Assembly: GCF_001705235.1 (NCBI RefSeq)
Contig: NZ_MCGV01000001.1
Coordinates: 3,290,181 to 3,354,180, forward strand
DNA: 64,000 nt
Source: Clostridium pasteurianum
GTDB taxonomy: Bacteria; Bacillota; Clostridia; Clostridiales; Clostridiaceae
Direction of reading: 5' to 3'
In this document: one piece after another, positions 28,446 to 37,596 of the stretch
Numbering within the stretch: the first letter of the stretch is position 1
Layout of the letters: each line of letters opens with the position of its first letter
Position numbers and translations under genes: made by a program
Notes under the pieces: model-generated
What the model saw: the letters and a program-made list of their open reading frames with translations, nothing else
What the model was told of the DNA's origin: nothing
Database searches by the model: none

Positions 28446-29279
28446 ATGAAAAGTTTTATTGACAAATTGTTAAAAAACAAGCTCGCCTTTATAGGCTTTA
28501 TAATTATAATTTTGATTGCTGTGTCTGCAATTTTGGCTCCTGTTTTAGCACCATATAATCCTAATAAAATGGACTTAAGTAATACTTTATTGCCATCGGG
28601 TAGTTCAGGACATTTGCTTGGAACAGATAACTATGGAAGAGATATTTTAAGCAGAATAATATATGGTTCAAGAATATCTCTAATAGTAGCAGTATCTTCT
28701 ATATTTATAGGTGGTATTATAGGAAGTATTTTGGGACTTCTTGCTGGATATTATGGAGGAAGAATTGATGCCGTTATAATGAGAATCATGGATGCATTAT
28801 TTGCTTTTCCTTTTGTACTTCTTGCTATTATACTTATGACTGTTTTAGGACAGGGACTTGTAAATTTAATAATAGCTATAAGTATAACTAATATACCTGG
28901 TTTCGCTAGAATAGTTAGAGGGGAAGCTATGGTTATAAAAAGGAGCGAATTTATTGAGGCAACAAAATCTATAGGAGCAAGTGATTTTAGAATAATTTTC
29001 AGGCATGTTTTTCCTAATAGTGTAGCATCAATGACAGTGTATTCCACAATGAGCATAGCAGGAGCTATTTTATCGGAGGCTTCGTTAAGTTATCTTGGGC
29101 TTGGAATACAACCTCCAACGGCAACGTGGGGCAATATATTAAAGGGTGGTCAGGAATATATAACATCCAATCCAGAAATGGCTGTTTATTCTGGAATTGC
29201 AATTTTAATAACTGTACTAGGCTTTAATTTATTTGGAGATGGTCTTCGAGATGTACTTGATCCTAAGACCAATAATTAG
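28446..29279 (+). CDS. peptide ABC importer permease, DppC type
   Basis: 277 residues. N-terminal cytoplasmic stretch and helix 1 (LAFIGFIIIILIAVSAIL), then LGTDNYGRDILSRIIYGSRIS, a DppC/OppC hallmark, and the EAA loop FIEATKSIGASDFRIIFRH. Six helices in total. GGGGAGCGG precedes the ATG. Pairs with the DppB-type permease to form the membrane channel. Confidence 0.92.
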   Translation: MKSFIDKLLKNKLAFIGFIIIILIAVSAILAPVLAPYNPNKMDLSNTLLPSGSSGHLLGTDNYGRDILSRIIYGSRISLIVAVSSIFIGGIIGSILGLLAGYYGGRIDAVIMRIMDALFAFPFVLLAIILMTVLGQGLVNLIIAISITNIPGFARIVRGEAMVIKRSEFIEATKSIGASDFRIIFRHVFPNSVASMTVYSTMSIAGAILSEASLSYLGLGIQPPTATWGNILKGGQEYITSNPEMAVYSGIAILITVLGFNLFGDGLRDVLDPKTNN

Positions 29280-29292
29280 AGGAGGAAGTTTT

Positions 29293-30456
29293 ATGAATAT
29301 AGATTTAATTAAAGAAGAAGTTATAAAGAAGATTGATGATATAAATGATGAATTGATAGACATTTCTCATTACATATTTGAGAATCCAGAACTAGGATTT
29401 TGTGAATTTAAAGCTGTAGAAAAATTAACTTCAAAGCTTAAGGAAAATGGTTTTGAAATTGAAAAAGGAATATGTGATATAGATACAGCATTTACTGCAA
29501 CCTATGGAAGTGGAAAGCCTGTAATTGCATTTATGGCTGAATTTGATGCACTCCCAGGAATTGGACATGGATGTGGACATAATATAATATGTACTTCAGC
29601 CATTGGAGCAGCAATTGGATTAAGTAAAGTGTTAGATGAGGGAAAAGGTACTATTAAAGTAATAGGGACTCCAGCGGAAGAAGGTGGGGGAGGTAAAGTG
29701 CTTCTTGTAGAAAGAGGAGCATTTGATGCGGTAGATGCAGCTATGCTTATGCATCCATCTGACTATTCTATGGCTGACGATATATCTTATGCATGCCAGG
29801 AAATTGAGTATACTTTTTATGGCAAATCTGCTCATGCAGCAGCATTTCCGGAAGTTGGAGTAAGTGCTTTAAGTGGTATTATAGAGTTTTTTAATTCTAT
29901 AAATGCACTAAGACTTCATGTAAAAGATTATGCTAGGATACATGGAATAATTACAGATGGTGGTGTGGCTCCCAATATAATTCCAGAGATTTCAAAGGCA
30001 GTTTTTAGTATAAGAGCTTTAAACAGTGAATATTTAGAAGAGCTTATAGATAGAGTTAATAAATGTGCTCAGGGAGCAGCAATTGCAACGGGTACCACAT
30101 TTGAGAAAAAGAAACAAGGGATGTCATGTAAAGAAGTAAAGAATAGTAAAGTTATAGTTAATTTGGTACAGAACAATTTTGACAAGGTTGGTGAATATAC
30201 GATTCCTAGAACTTTAGATCAGGGTTTAGGTTCAACAGATGTTGGGAATGTAACGCATAAAATACCTGCAATACAATCTTATATTGGGATAGGAGAAGGC
30301 CTTGCAACACATACAGTAGAATTTGCTAATGCTGCAAGCTCTAAAAAAGGTGATAGTGCAATTGGCATAGCAGCTAAAGTAATGGCTATGACAGGTGTAG
30401 ATTTGTTTTATGATGAAAAAAGTTTAAAGACAGCAAAAGAACAATTTGATGTTTAA
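29293..30456 (+). CDS. M20-family amidohydrolase/peptidase
   Basis: 387 residues. Metal-site motifs of the M20D amidohydrolase group are present: GIGHGCGHNI, PAEEGGGGK and the late STDVGNVTH, with a lid/dimerisation domain about 180-290. These enzymes remove acyl or aminoacyl groups from amino acids and dipeptides in the cytoplasm. ATG 29293 sits 7 bases behind GAGGAGG. Encoded between the permeases and ATPases, so the imported compound is probably its substrate. Confidence 0.88.
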   Translation: MNIDLIKEEVIKKIDDINDELIDISHYIFENPELGFCEFKAVEKLTSKLKENGFEIEKGICDIDTAFTATYGSGKPVIAFMAEFDALPGIGHGCGHNIICTSAIGAAIGLSKVLDEGKGTIKVIGTPAEEGGGGKVLLVERGAFDAVDAAMLMHPSDYSMADDISYACQEIEYTFYGKSAHAAAFPEVGVSALSGIIEFFNSINALRLHVKDYARIHGIITDGGVAPNIIPEISKAVFSIRALNSEYLEELIDRVNKCAQGAAIATGTTFEKKKQGMSCKEVKNSKVIVNLVQNNFDKVGEYTIPRTLDQGLGSTDVGNVTHKIPAIQSYIGIGEGLATHTVEFANAASSKKGDSAIGIAAKVMAMTGVDLFYDEKSLKTAKEQFDV

Positions 30457-30468
30457 GGAGTGATAATA

Positions 30469-31407
30469 ATGGCATTTAAACAAGCTATTGATATATATGA
30501 ATTATTGGATGATCCAGGAATTAATGGAGAAAAAGTTGCTGAGTTTTTTAAAGAAGTTGGCATTGAAAATGTTGAAGTAAAAAGAGTACATGGAAAAAGA
30601 GGATATACGGATTTTGTAAAAGTAATAATACCCGGCAAAAACGGTAAGATAAATGGAGGAAAGGCTCCTACTTTAGGAGTTATAGGAAGGCTTGGAGGAA
30701 TAGGAGCAAGACCTGAGGTTATAGGATTTGTATCAGATGGTGATGGAGCGGCTTCAGCGCTTACAACAGCACTAAAAATAGGTACTATGAACATAAAGGG
30801 AGATGTGCTTTTAGGCGATGTTATTGTAACAACTCATGTTTGTCCTAATGCACCAACTCTTCCACATGATCCTGTTCCTTTTATGGATTCGCCTGTGGAT
30901 ATAGCAACTATGAATGAATATGAGGTTGATAAAACTTGTGATGCTATTTTATCAATAGATACCACTAAGGGAAATAGACTTGTTAATTATAAGGGGATTA
31001 CAATAACCCCAACAGTTAAATCAGGATATATTTTAAAAGTTTCATATGATTTAATAGATACTCTTGAAAAAACAAGTGGAAAAAGTGCAGTGGTACTTCC
31101 TCTTGCGGTGCAGGACATAACACCGTATGGTAATGATGTTACACATGTGAATAGTATATTACAACCTGCTGTTGCAACAGATGCTCCTGTAGTTGGAGTT
31201 GCAATAACAACACAAACTTTGGTAGCAGGTTGTGCTTCTGGAGCAAGTCATATAGAAGATATCTCAGGTGCTGCTGATTTTGCAGTGGAGGTTGCAAAAT
31301 ATTATGGCTGCGGAAAATGTGAATTTTATAGTGAAGAAGAATTTAAAAGATTAGAAAAATTGTATGGAAGTATGAAGCACCTTCAAACTGCGGGAAAAGC
31401 AGAATAA
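30469..31407 (+). CDS. DUF1177-family protein
   Basis: 312 residues matching my recollection of the DUF1177 family (MAFKQAIDIYELLDD start, HGKRGYTDFVK, GRLGGIGARPEVIGFVSDGDGA). No signal peptide or membrane helix. Function is not established; the family recurs beside peptide ABC transporters and M20 enzymes, suggesting a catabolic or racemase-like step on the imported substrate. Two Cys-containing segments (VCPNAP, GCGKCEF) and several conserved-looking Asp/His could be catalytic. ATG 30469 has AAGGAG 8 bases before it. Confidence 0.78.
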   Translation: MAFKQAIDIYELLDDPGINGEKVAEFFKEVGIENVEVKRVHGKRGYTDFVKVIIPGKNGKINGGKAPTLGVIGRLGGIGARPEVIGFVSDGDGAASALTTALKIGTMNIKGDVLLGDVIVTTHVCPNAPTLPHDPVPFMDSPVDIATMNEYEVDKTCDAILSIDTTKGNRLVNYKGITITPTVKSGYILKVSYDLIDTLEKTSGKSAVVLPLAVQDITPYGNDVTHVNSILQPAVATDAPVVGVAITTQTLVAGCASGASHIEDISGAADFAVEVAKYYGCGKCEFYSEEEFKRLEKLYGSMKHLQTAGKAE

Positions 31408-31424
31408 ATTTCAGGGGTGATATC

Positions 31425-32423
31425 ATGAAGCAAAATATTGTTCTGAGTGTAGAAAATCTACATACGAGTTTTTATACTTCTGCTGGAAAAGTAAAAGCTG
31501 TAGATGGAGTTAGCTTTAATATAAAAAAGGGAGAAACACTGGGAATAGTAGGTGAGTCTGGCTCAGGGAAGAGTATAACTTCTATGTCAATAATGAGGCT
31601 TATAATGCCACCTGGTAAAATAGAAGAGGGCAGTGTACAGTTTAATGATATTGATATATTAAAATTATCTCAAAAAGAAATGAGTAAGATACGTGGAAAT
31701 CAAATTTCGATGATATTTCAAGATCCTATGACAGCTTTAAATCCATGTTTTACTGTTGGGGATCAAATTGCAGAAGGAATAAGATTTCATAAAAAACTTA
31801 ATAAAAAAGAAGCTTTTAATAAGGCTGTAGAAATGCTAAGAAAAGTTCGTATTCCTGAACCGGAAAAAAGGGCAAAGCAGTACCCACATGAATTTAGTGG
31901 TGGAATGAGACAGAGAGTTATGATAGCTATGGCTCTGGCATGTAATCCGACTTTACTAATAGCGGACGAGCCTACTACAGCTCTTGATGTAACTGTTCAA
32001 GCTCAAATATTAGAACTTATGAAAGGTTTACAGAAAGAGTATGGCATGTCTATTATGATGATAACTCATGACCTTGGAGTTGTAGCAGAAACATGTAAAA
32101 ACGTTATGGTTATGTATGCGGGAAATTGTGTGGAATATGCAGATATATTTACACTTTTCGAGAATTCAAAGCATCCATATACTTGGGGACTTATGTCATC
32201 GCAACCTAATTTAGAGGATGATAAAGATGAGTTAGTGCCAATCGAAGGAATGCCTCCAGATTTAACAAATCCTAAACATATGTGCAATTTTGCACCTAGA
32301 TGTAAGTATGCAAAGGATATTTGTTTTAATAAAAAACCAGATTTTGTTGAAATTGAAGAGGATCATTTTGTGGCCTGTCATTTTCAAAATAAAGAAAATT
32401 TTCTTGAAAGAAGTGATGTATAA
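31425..32423 (+). CDS. peptide ABC importer ATPase, DppD type
   Basis: 332 residues. Walker A GESGSGKS, signature FSGGMRQRV, Walker B LLIADEPTTALD and H-loop THDLG are intact. The C-terminal oligopeptide-transporter extension contains CNFAPRC…CF…C, typical of DppD/OppD and often an iron-sulphur-like cysteine cluster. The stop codon overlaps the start of the next ATPase gene. Confidence 0.93.
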   Translation: MKQNIVLSVENLHTSFYTSAGKVKAVDGVSFNIKKGETLGIVGESGSGKSITSMSIMRLIMPPGKIEEGSVQFNDIDILKLSQKEMSKIRGNQISMIFQDPMTALNPCFTVGDQIAEGIRFHKKLNKKEAFNKAVEMLRKVRIPEPEKRAKQYPHEFSGGMRQRVMIAMALACNPTLLIADEPTTALDVTVQAQILELMKGLQKEYGMSIMMITHDLGVVAETCKNVMVMYAGNCVEYADIFTLFENSKHPYTWGLMSSQPNLEDDKDELVPIEGMPPDLTNPKHMCNFAPRCKYAKDICFNKKPDFVEIEEDHFVACHFQNKENFLERSDV

Positions 32424-33400
32424 TGGCTGAAAAAGAGATAGTATTAAAAATTGAAAATCTTAAAAAGTATTTTCCAGTTAAAAATAAATCGCTTTTTTCT
32501 AAGGAAAGGAAATACATTAAAGCGGTGGATGGCGTTAGTTTTGAGGTGTATAAGGGTGAAACATTAGGAATAGTTGGAGAAAGTGGATGTGGAAAATCTA
32601 CAACAGGAAAACTTATAATGCATCTTATAAATCCAACAAGTGGCGATGTTATTTTTAAGGGGAAAAAGGTTTCTAAAAATGAAATAAAAGAAATGAGAAA
32701 AAATATACAGATGGTCTTCCAAGATCCATATGCATCATTAGATCCAAGACAAATAATCTATAAAATAATTGAGGAACCAATGATTGTTTATGGCATAACA
32801 GATAAAGAAGAGAGAAAGAAAAGAGTAAGTGATCTTTTAAAGCAGGTTGGACTTCAAGAATATCATGGACTTAGGTATCCACATGAATTTAGTGGAGGTC
32901 AAAGGCAGAGAATAAATATAGCTAGAGCCCTTGTATTAAGTCCAGATATTGTTGTGTGTGATGAACCAGTATCTGCTCTTGATGTGTCTATACAGGCACA
33001 GATAATAAATTTGCTTAAAAAACTTCAGAAGGATTTGGGATTAACTTATATATTTATAGCTCATGATTTAAGTGTTGTAAAGCATATAAGCGATAGGATA
33101 ATTGTAATGTACCTTGGAAAAATTATGGAGATAGGAGATTATAATCAAGTATATAATAATCCACATCATCCGTATACAAAAGCACTGTTATCTGCAATAC
33201 CTGCTTCAAGCCCAAGGATTATTAAAAAGAAGGATCTACTTGAAGGGGATTTACCGAGTCCTCTGAATCCACCTACAGGGTGTGTTTTTAATACTAGATG
33301 TAATAAGGCAATGGATATTTGCAGAAGAGAGATACCAGAGTATGTTGAAGTGGAAAATGGTCACTGCACAGCCTGTCATCTATATGGTGGTGATAAGTAA
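32423..33400 (+). CDS. peptide ABC importer ATPase, DppF type
   Basis: 325 residues. Walker A GESGCGKSTT, signature FSGGQRQRI, Walker B VVCDEPVSALD, H-loop AHDLS; C-terminal extension with CVFNTRC…C…C. Overlaps the gene before and the gene after by single bases, showing translational coupling. Forms the ATPase heterodimer with the DppD-type subunit. Confidence 0.93.
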   Translation: MAEKEIVLKIENLKKYFPVKNKSLFSKERKYIKAVDGVSFEVYKGETLGIVGESGCGKSTTGKLIMHLINPTSGDVIFKGKKVSKNEIKEMRKNIQMVFQDPYASLDPRQIIYKIIEEPMIVYGITDKEERKKRVSDLLKQVGLQEYHGLRYPHEFSGGQRQRINIARALVLSPDIVVCDEPVSALDVSIQAQIINLLKKLQKDLGLTYIFIAHDLSVVKHISDRIIVMYLGKIMEIGDYNQVYNNPHHPYTKALLSAIPASSPRIIKKKDLLEGDLPSPLNPPTGCVFNTRCNKAMDICRREIPEYVEVENGHCTACHLYGGDK

Positions 33401-34071
33401 TGAAAAAAGTTGGTGCTATAACAGTAGGGCAATCTCCTAGAATTGATGTTATACCTGAAATGAAAATGGTACTTGGAGAAGAAATAGAAGTAATAGAGAT
33501 AGGAGCTTTAGATGGTTTAAGCAAGGAAGAAATTAATGAATTTAAACCTGAAGAAGGTGACTATGTGTTAGTTTCAAGATTAAATGATGGAACCTCAGCT
33601 TCATTTGCTGAAAAACACATAATACCGAGGCTTCAAAATTGTATTGAGTATCTTGAAGAGGCAGGAGCAGAAATTATAGTGTTTATATGTACAGGTGCGT
33701 TTCCTAATGCATTTAAGTCAAATAAATTATTACTGTATCCTCAAAGACTTTTGTATTCCTTAGTTCCAGAACTTGCAGTTAATGAAAAGATAGGGGTATT
33801 CGTACCTCTTGAAAAGCAAAAAAGACAATCTTATGATAAGTGGTCTGAAAGTGGCAAGAAGATAGAGGTTGTATCAGGTTCACCTTATGACAATATAGAA
33901 AAGCTTACAAAAGCTTCAATTGAACTTAAAGAAAAAGATGTAGATGTGATAGTGCTTGATTGTATAGGGTACAATTTAAAAATGAAGAATTTGATTAGAG
34001 AAATAACAGGAAAGCCAGTCATTTTGCCTAGAACAATAGTAAGTAGAGTAGTTAGAGAAATGCTTGAGTAA
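33400..34071 (+). CDS. AroM-family protein
   Basis: 223 residues, AroM family from the start MKKVGAITVGQSPRIDVIPEM and the later CTGAFP and CIGYN segments. The layout resembles Asp/Glu/hydantoin racemases (paired Cys near residues 97 and 185), so a racemase or epimerase on the imported amino-acid derivative is plausible, but no activity is proven for the family. Coupled by overlap to the DppF gene, last gene of the operon. Confidence 0.78.
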   Translation: MKKVGAITVGQSPRIDVIPEMKMVLGEEIEVIEIGALDGLSKEEINEFKPEEGDYVLVSRLNDGTSASFAEKHIIPRLQNCIEYLEEAGAEIIVFICTGAFPNAFKSNKLLLYPQRLLYSLVPELAVNEKIGVFVPLEKQKRQSYDKWSESGKKIEVVSGSPYDNIEKLTKASIELKEKDVDVIVLDCIGYNLKMKNLIREITGKPVILPRTIVSRVVREMLE

Positions 34072-34081
34072 CATATGCAAT

Positions 34082-34200
34082 TCTGAAAAAGTTTTAAATA
34101 AAATTCAATAAGTATTGCCTAACATTATAAAGAGACTTAGAAATTTTATAATTTTGGACTCAGACTTATAAGATTTATTTAATGTTTTAAAATACTAATT
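34082..34200. repeat. palindromic repeat family 1, degenerate copy
   Basis: GTTTTAAATAAAATTCAATA near 34091 and its counterpart TTATTTAATGTTTTAAAATA near 34176 correspond to the outer arms of the 20.0 and 45.3 kb copies; GACTTAGAAATTTTA in the centre is shared with the 20.0 kb copy. The GCGAAGTAA ends are lost. It fills the gap between the AroM and Spo0E-like genes. Confidence 0.6.
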
Positions 34201-34261
34201 ACCTCAATGATAATGAATAATAAACGCCAAAATGTAAATAATAACATTAGAGGTGTTTATT

Positions 34262-34438
34262 ATGAAAAAATTACAATATTTATCAAATAATATAGATAAA
34301 TTAAGAGATAATTTATATGATAAAATAGAAAAAAAACATGGTGTGCTAACTGACCAAACAGTTATATTGAGTAGTTGTATATTAAATAAAGAAATTAATA
34401 AATATTATGAGTTGGTGTATAGGAATAAGAATAAATAG
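34262..34438 (+). CDS. Spo0E-like sporulation regulatory protein
   Basis: A 58-residue helical-hairpin protein of the Spo0E-like aspartyl-phosphate phosphatase type, which removes phosphate from Spo0A and delays sporulation. The diagnostic helix is ILSSCILNKEINKYYEL: the usual SxxLDxxI core appears as SSCILNKEI, with Asn in place of the key Asp, so activity may be altered. ATG 34262 follows AGAGGTG by 6 bases. Confidence 0.7.
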   Translation: MKKLQYLSNNIDKLRDNLYDKIEKKHGVLTDQTVILSSCILNKEINKYYELVYRNKNK

Positions 34439-34442
34439 CATA

Positions 34443-35210
34443 ATGCTTATATTGATGTTTTTGGTCGGCACATTATTTGGAAGTTTTTTTAATGTATGTA
34501 TACTTAGAATACCTAAAGATGAGTCTATTATATATCCATCATCTCATTGTGATTACTGTAAAAACAAAATTAAATGGTATGATATGATACCTTTAATCAG
34601 TTATATCATTTTGAGAGGAAAATGTAGATACTGTGGAGAAAAAATATCGTCGCAGTATTTTTTTATGGAAATTTTGAGTGGACTTATGTTTTTTACGATA
34701 TATTTAAAGTATGGATATCAATTATTAACATTAAAATTTATAATATTTATTTCACTCTTAATTGTAATTTCAATTATAGATATTGATACAACTGATGTGT
34801 ATTTATGCACAACATTACCTGGGATAATTTCAGGATTTATTTTTGTTTTAATAGATGCGGTTGGTAATAATGATGTTATGGGATATTTGTTTGCAGTAAT
34901 TATAAGTACAGGATTAATTATATTAATAAATATTATAACTGAAATGTTTATTAGACTTCCTGCTGTAGGTATGGGCGATGCTGAGGTGTTTGTAATATGT
35001 GGACTGTTTATGGGAAGTAAATTTGGCTTACTAATGCTATTTATGGCAGTTGTTTCAGGCGGAATTGTAGGAATAGTATTGATAGTATTTAAGATAAAGG
35101 ATAAAATAGATTATATGCCTTTTGTACCATTTATTACAGCGTCATCAATTATAACAATATTATTTGGACAAAATATTTTGAATTTTTATAATAAATTTAA
35201 TTTATTGTAA
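34443..35210 (+). CDS. type IV prepilin peptidase/methylase, A24 family
   Basis: 255 residues with about seven to eight membrane helices. The N-terminal domain has the two zinc-binding CxxC pairs (CDYCKNKI, CRYCGEKI). The catalytic aspartates lie in IDIDTTD and GMGDAE, as in PilD/ComC-type enzymes that cut and methylate type IV pilin or pseudopilin leaders. The ATG at 34443 gives the usual hydrophobic N-terminus; an upstream ATG at 34407 would overlap the Spo0E-like gene. No pilin or pilus assembly gene is adjacent. Confidence 0.87.
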   Translation: MLILMFLVGTLFGSFFNVCILRIPKDESIIYPSSHCDYCKNKIKWYDMIPLISYIILRGKCRYCGEKISSQYFFMEILSGLMFFTIYLKYGYQLLTLKFIIFISLLIVISIIDIDTTDVYLCTTLPGIISGFIFVLIDAVGNNDVMGYLFAVIISTGLIILINIITEMFIRLPAVGMGDAEVFVICGLFMGSKFGLLMLFMAVVSGGIVGIVLIVFKIKDKIDYMPFVPFITASSIITILFGQNILNFYNKFNLL

Positions 35211-35315
35211 TAAAAGATATTGACACATGGAAATAAAATGATATAATTTAATCAATAAGTAAATTAAACAATTCATATATGATTAGTATGAAAACAAAAT
35301 ATAGTTATTATGAAA

Positions 35316-35422
35316 TCTTATCAAGAGAGGCGGAGGGACTGGCCCTATGAAACCCAACAACCAGCATTTTTCATTTGAATGCATGGTGTTAATTCCTGCA
35401 AAGTTATTTGAGAGATAAGAGG
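35316..35422 (+). promoter_or_regulatory. SAM riboswitch (S-box) aptamer
   Basis: The leader has the S-box core in order: CTTATCAAGAGAGGCGGAGG, GGACTGGCCCTATGAAACCC, CAACAACCAGC, a variable arm, ATGGTG-TTAATTCCTGC, and GAGAGATAAGAGG closing P1 with the 5' CTTATC. S-adenosylmethionine binding switches the downstream sulfhydrylase gene off. Confidence 0.95.
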
Positions 35423-35474
35423 ATTAGTTTGGAAAGTTGAAATCCTCTTCTATCAAGAAGGGGATTTATTTTTA
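35419..35474 (+). terminator. S-box terminator with competing antiterminator
   Basis: The terminator is AAATCCTCTTC (35440-35450) with GAAGGGGATTT (35457-35467) and the tail ATTTTTA. The competing antiterminator pairs GAGGATT (35419-35425), which includes the end of P1, with AATCCTC (35441-35447). This is the expected switch layout for repression by SAM. Confidence 0.88.
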
Positions 35475-35534
35475 CATATTTTTATTACAATACTCGAAAT
35501 AAAAAATTATTTTATTGAAAAGGGGACTTTAAAA

Positions 35535-36818
35535 ATGAGTGAAGAAAGAAAATTTGGTTTTAACACATTACAAGTACATGCAGGTCAGGTACCTGATCCA
35601 GCAACTGGGGCAAGAGCAGTTCCTATTTATCAAACAACATCTTATGTATTTAAAGATGCACAGGATGCGGCTGATTTATTTCAATTAAAGAAACCTGGAA
35701 ATGTATATTCAAGAATAATGAATCCAACAACAGATGTATTTGAAAAAAGAATAGCAGCTCTTGAGGGAGGTACAGCTGGACTTGCAACAGCATCTGGACT
35801 TGCAGCAATATTATATGCAATTTTAAATGTAGCAAGTGCTGGAGATGAAGTAGTGGCAGCAAGTACATTATATGGTGGAACTTATGAATTATTTAATGTT
35901 ACACTAAGAAAATTAGGCATAAATGTTAAGTTTGTAGATCCTGATGATCTTAAAGCTGTAAAAAATGCGATAACAGATAAAACAAAAGCAATTTATGGAG
36001 AAACTATAGGAAACCCAAGAATAAATGTTTTGGATATAGAGGCTGTTAGTAAAATAGCACATGAAAATAAGATACCATTAATTATAGATAATACCTTCGG
36101 AACACCATATCTTATAAGACCAATAGATTTCGGAGCAGATGTAGTTGTACATTCAGCAACTAAGTTTATTGGTGGACATGGAACTACTTTAGGTGGAGTT
36201 ATAGTTGATGGTGGTAAGTTTGATTGGAGAGCAAGCGGAAAATTCCCTGACTTTACAACACCTGATAAGAGCTATAATGGACTTGTTTATGCGGATTTAG
36301 GACCTACTGCATTTGCTACAAAAGCTAGGGTACAGCTTTTAAGAAATACAGGAGCAACTTTAAGTCCACAAAGCGCATTTTATTTCTTACAGGGGTTAGA
36401 ATCACTTTCACTTAGAGTAGAAAGACATGTAGAAAATACGAGAAAAATAGTTGAATTCTTAAGCAATCATCCAAAGGTTGCATGGATAAATTATCCTGAA
36501 CTTAAAGATAGCCCATATCATGATTTAGCTAAAAAGTATCTTCCTAAGGGTGCAGGATCAATATTTACTTTTGGAATAAAAGGAGGACTTGAAGCAGGTA
36601 AGAAGTTTATAAACAGTGTTAAAATATTCTCACTTCTTGCTAATGTTGCAGATGCAAAGTCACTTGTAATACATCCTTCAAGTACAACACATGCAGAGCT
36701 TAATGAAGAGGAGCAAAAAGCAGCTGGTGTAACTCCAGATTTAATAAGACTTTCAATTGGTGTTGAAGATGTTGATGACTTGATCTGGGATTTAAATCAA
36801 GCGCTTGAACAGGCATAA
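35535..36818 (+). CDS. metY: O-acetylhomoserine sulfhydrylase
   Basis: PLP enzyme that makes homocysteine from O-acetylhomoserine and sulfide in methionine synthesis. 427 residues, the usual length for the Cys/Met metabolism PLP family of this type. The N-terminal [25 protein letters not shown] and [12 protein letters not shown] with PLP lysine Lys210 are visible; the long insert after the PLP site ([16 protein letters not shown]) separates it from cystathionine enzymes. AAGGGGA precedes the ATG. Controlled by the S-box leader. Confidence 0.95.
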   Translation: MSEERKFGFNTLQVHAGQVPDPATGARAVPIYQTTSYVFKDAQDAADLFQLKKPGNVYSRIMNPTTDVFEKRIAALEGGTAGLATASGLAAILYAILNVASAGDEVVAASTLYGGTYELFNVTLRKLGINVKFVDPDDLKAVKNAITDKTKAIYGETIGNPRINVLDIEAVSKIAHENKIPLIIDNTFGTPYLIRPIDFGADVVVHSATKFIGGHGTTLGGVIVDGGKFDWRASGKFPDFTTPDKSYNGLVYADLGPTAFATKARVQLLRNTGATLSPQSAFYFLQGLESLSLRVERHVENTRKIVEFLSNHPKVAWINYPELKDSPYHDLAKKYLPKGAGSIFTFGIKGGLEAGKKFINSVKIFSLLANVADAKSLVIHPSSTTHAELNEEEQKAAGVTPDLIRLSIGVEDVDDLIWDLNQALEQA

Positions 36819-36888
36819 AAATAATTATAGTATTAATAGTAATTTTAAACTAGATAATTAATGAATTGTTAGTTTAATAATATTTTGA

Positions 36889-36932
36889 GAACATACTAGA
36901 TTGTGTAAACAAACCTAGTATGTTCTTTTTTT
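36889..36932 (+). terminator. Rho-independent terminator after metY
   Basis: GAACATACTAG (36889-36899) pairs with CTAGTATGTTC (36915-36925), followed by seven T. Confidence 0.92.
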
Positions 36933-37071
36933 GTGTATATAAAGTTGGGGATTTTTTAAATTAGTGACTATATCAATAGCCTATTATGTGAATGAGATAG
37001 ATTAGTTTAATCGCATTTTGCTCAATGCATTTTTTTATAAAAATCTATAAATGGTTCCTCACTATTAAAAA

Positions 37072-37566
37072 TTATATTATAAATACTATATTTGCATCTT
37101 TAGCATTTACTTGTTTTTTATCGTAAGTAAATTTTCTTTCTTTTAAATCTAAAAATATTATTGGTACAACTAAGGATTTTACTTTATCTTTTATTGACTT
37201 TATGTCAACGCTTAATAAGATATCTCCAGCTTTAACTTTGTCGTTATTTGAGACGTATGAAGTAAAACCCTCTCCTTTTAAATTAACAGTATCAAGCCCA
37301 AAATGTATTAAAATTTCTATACCTTCATTATTTTTTATTGAAATTGCATGTTTAGTTGGAAATATACTTGTTATAGTACCATCAAAGGGCGAGAATACGT
37401 TTCCATCTGAGGGCACTATTGCAAAGCCATCGCCCATCATACGTTGAGAGAAAACTTCATCCTCTACGTGGTCTAAATTTATTATTTCACCCGACACTGG
37501 TACTAGAAATTCAGTACTATTTTTCTTTTTATTATTTGACATTATATTTTTAAGTTTATCAAACAT
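37072..37566 (-). CDS. PTS glucose-type EIIA component
   Basis: 164 residues, EIIA(Glc)-like. Phosphate passes from HPr to His88 (ILIHFGLDTV), with His73 (TKHAI) completing the active site; GDGFAIVPSDG and SPFDGTI are family motifs. The EIICB protein MalP encoded at the head of this operon lacks an EIIA domain, so this protein probably feeds it. GGAGG lies before the start. Last gene of the leftward maltose operon, 30 bases behind the regulator. Confidence 0.92.
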   Translation of the reverse strand: MFDKLKNIMSNNKKKNSTEFLVPVSGEIINLDHVEDEVFSQRMMGDGFAIVPSDGNVFSPFDGTITSIFPTKHAISIKNNEGIEILIHFGLDTVNLKGEGFTSYVSNNDKVKAGDILLSVDIKSIKDKVKSLVVPIIFLDLKERKFTYDKKQVNAKDANIVFII

Positions 37567-37596
37567 TCAAAATCCTCCTTGATTATTTAACTTGTT

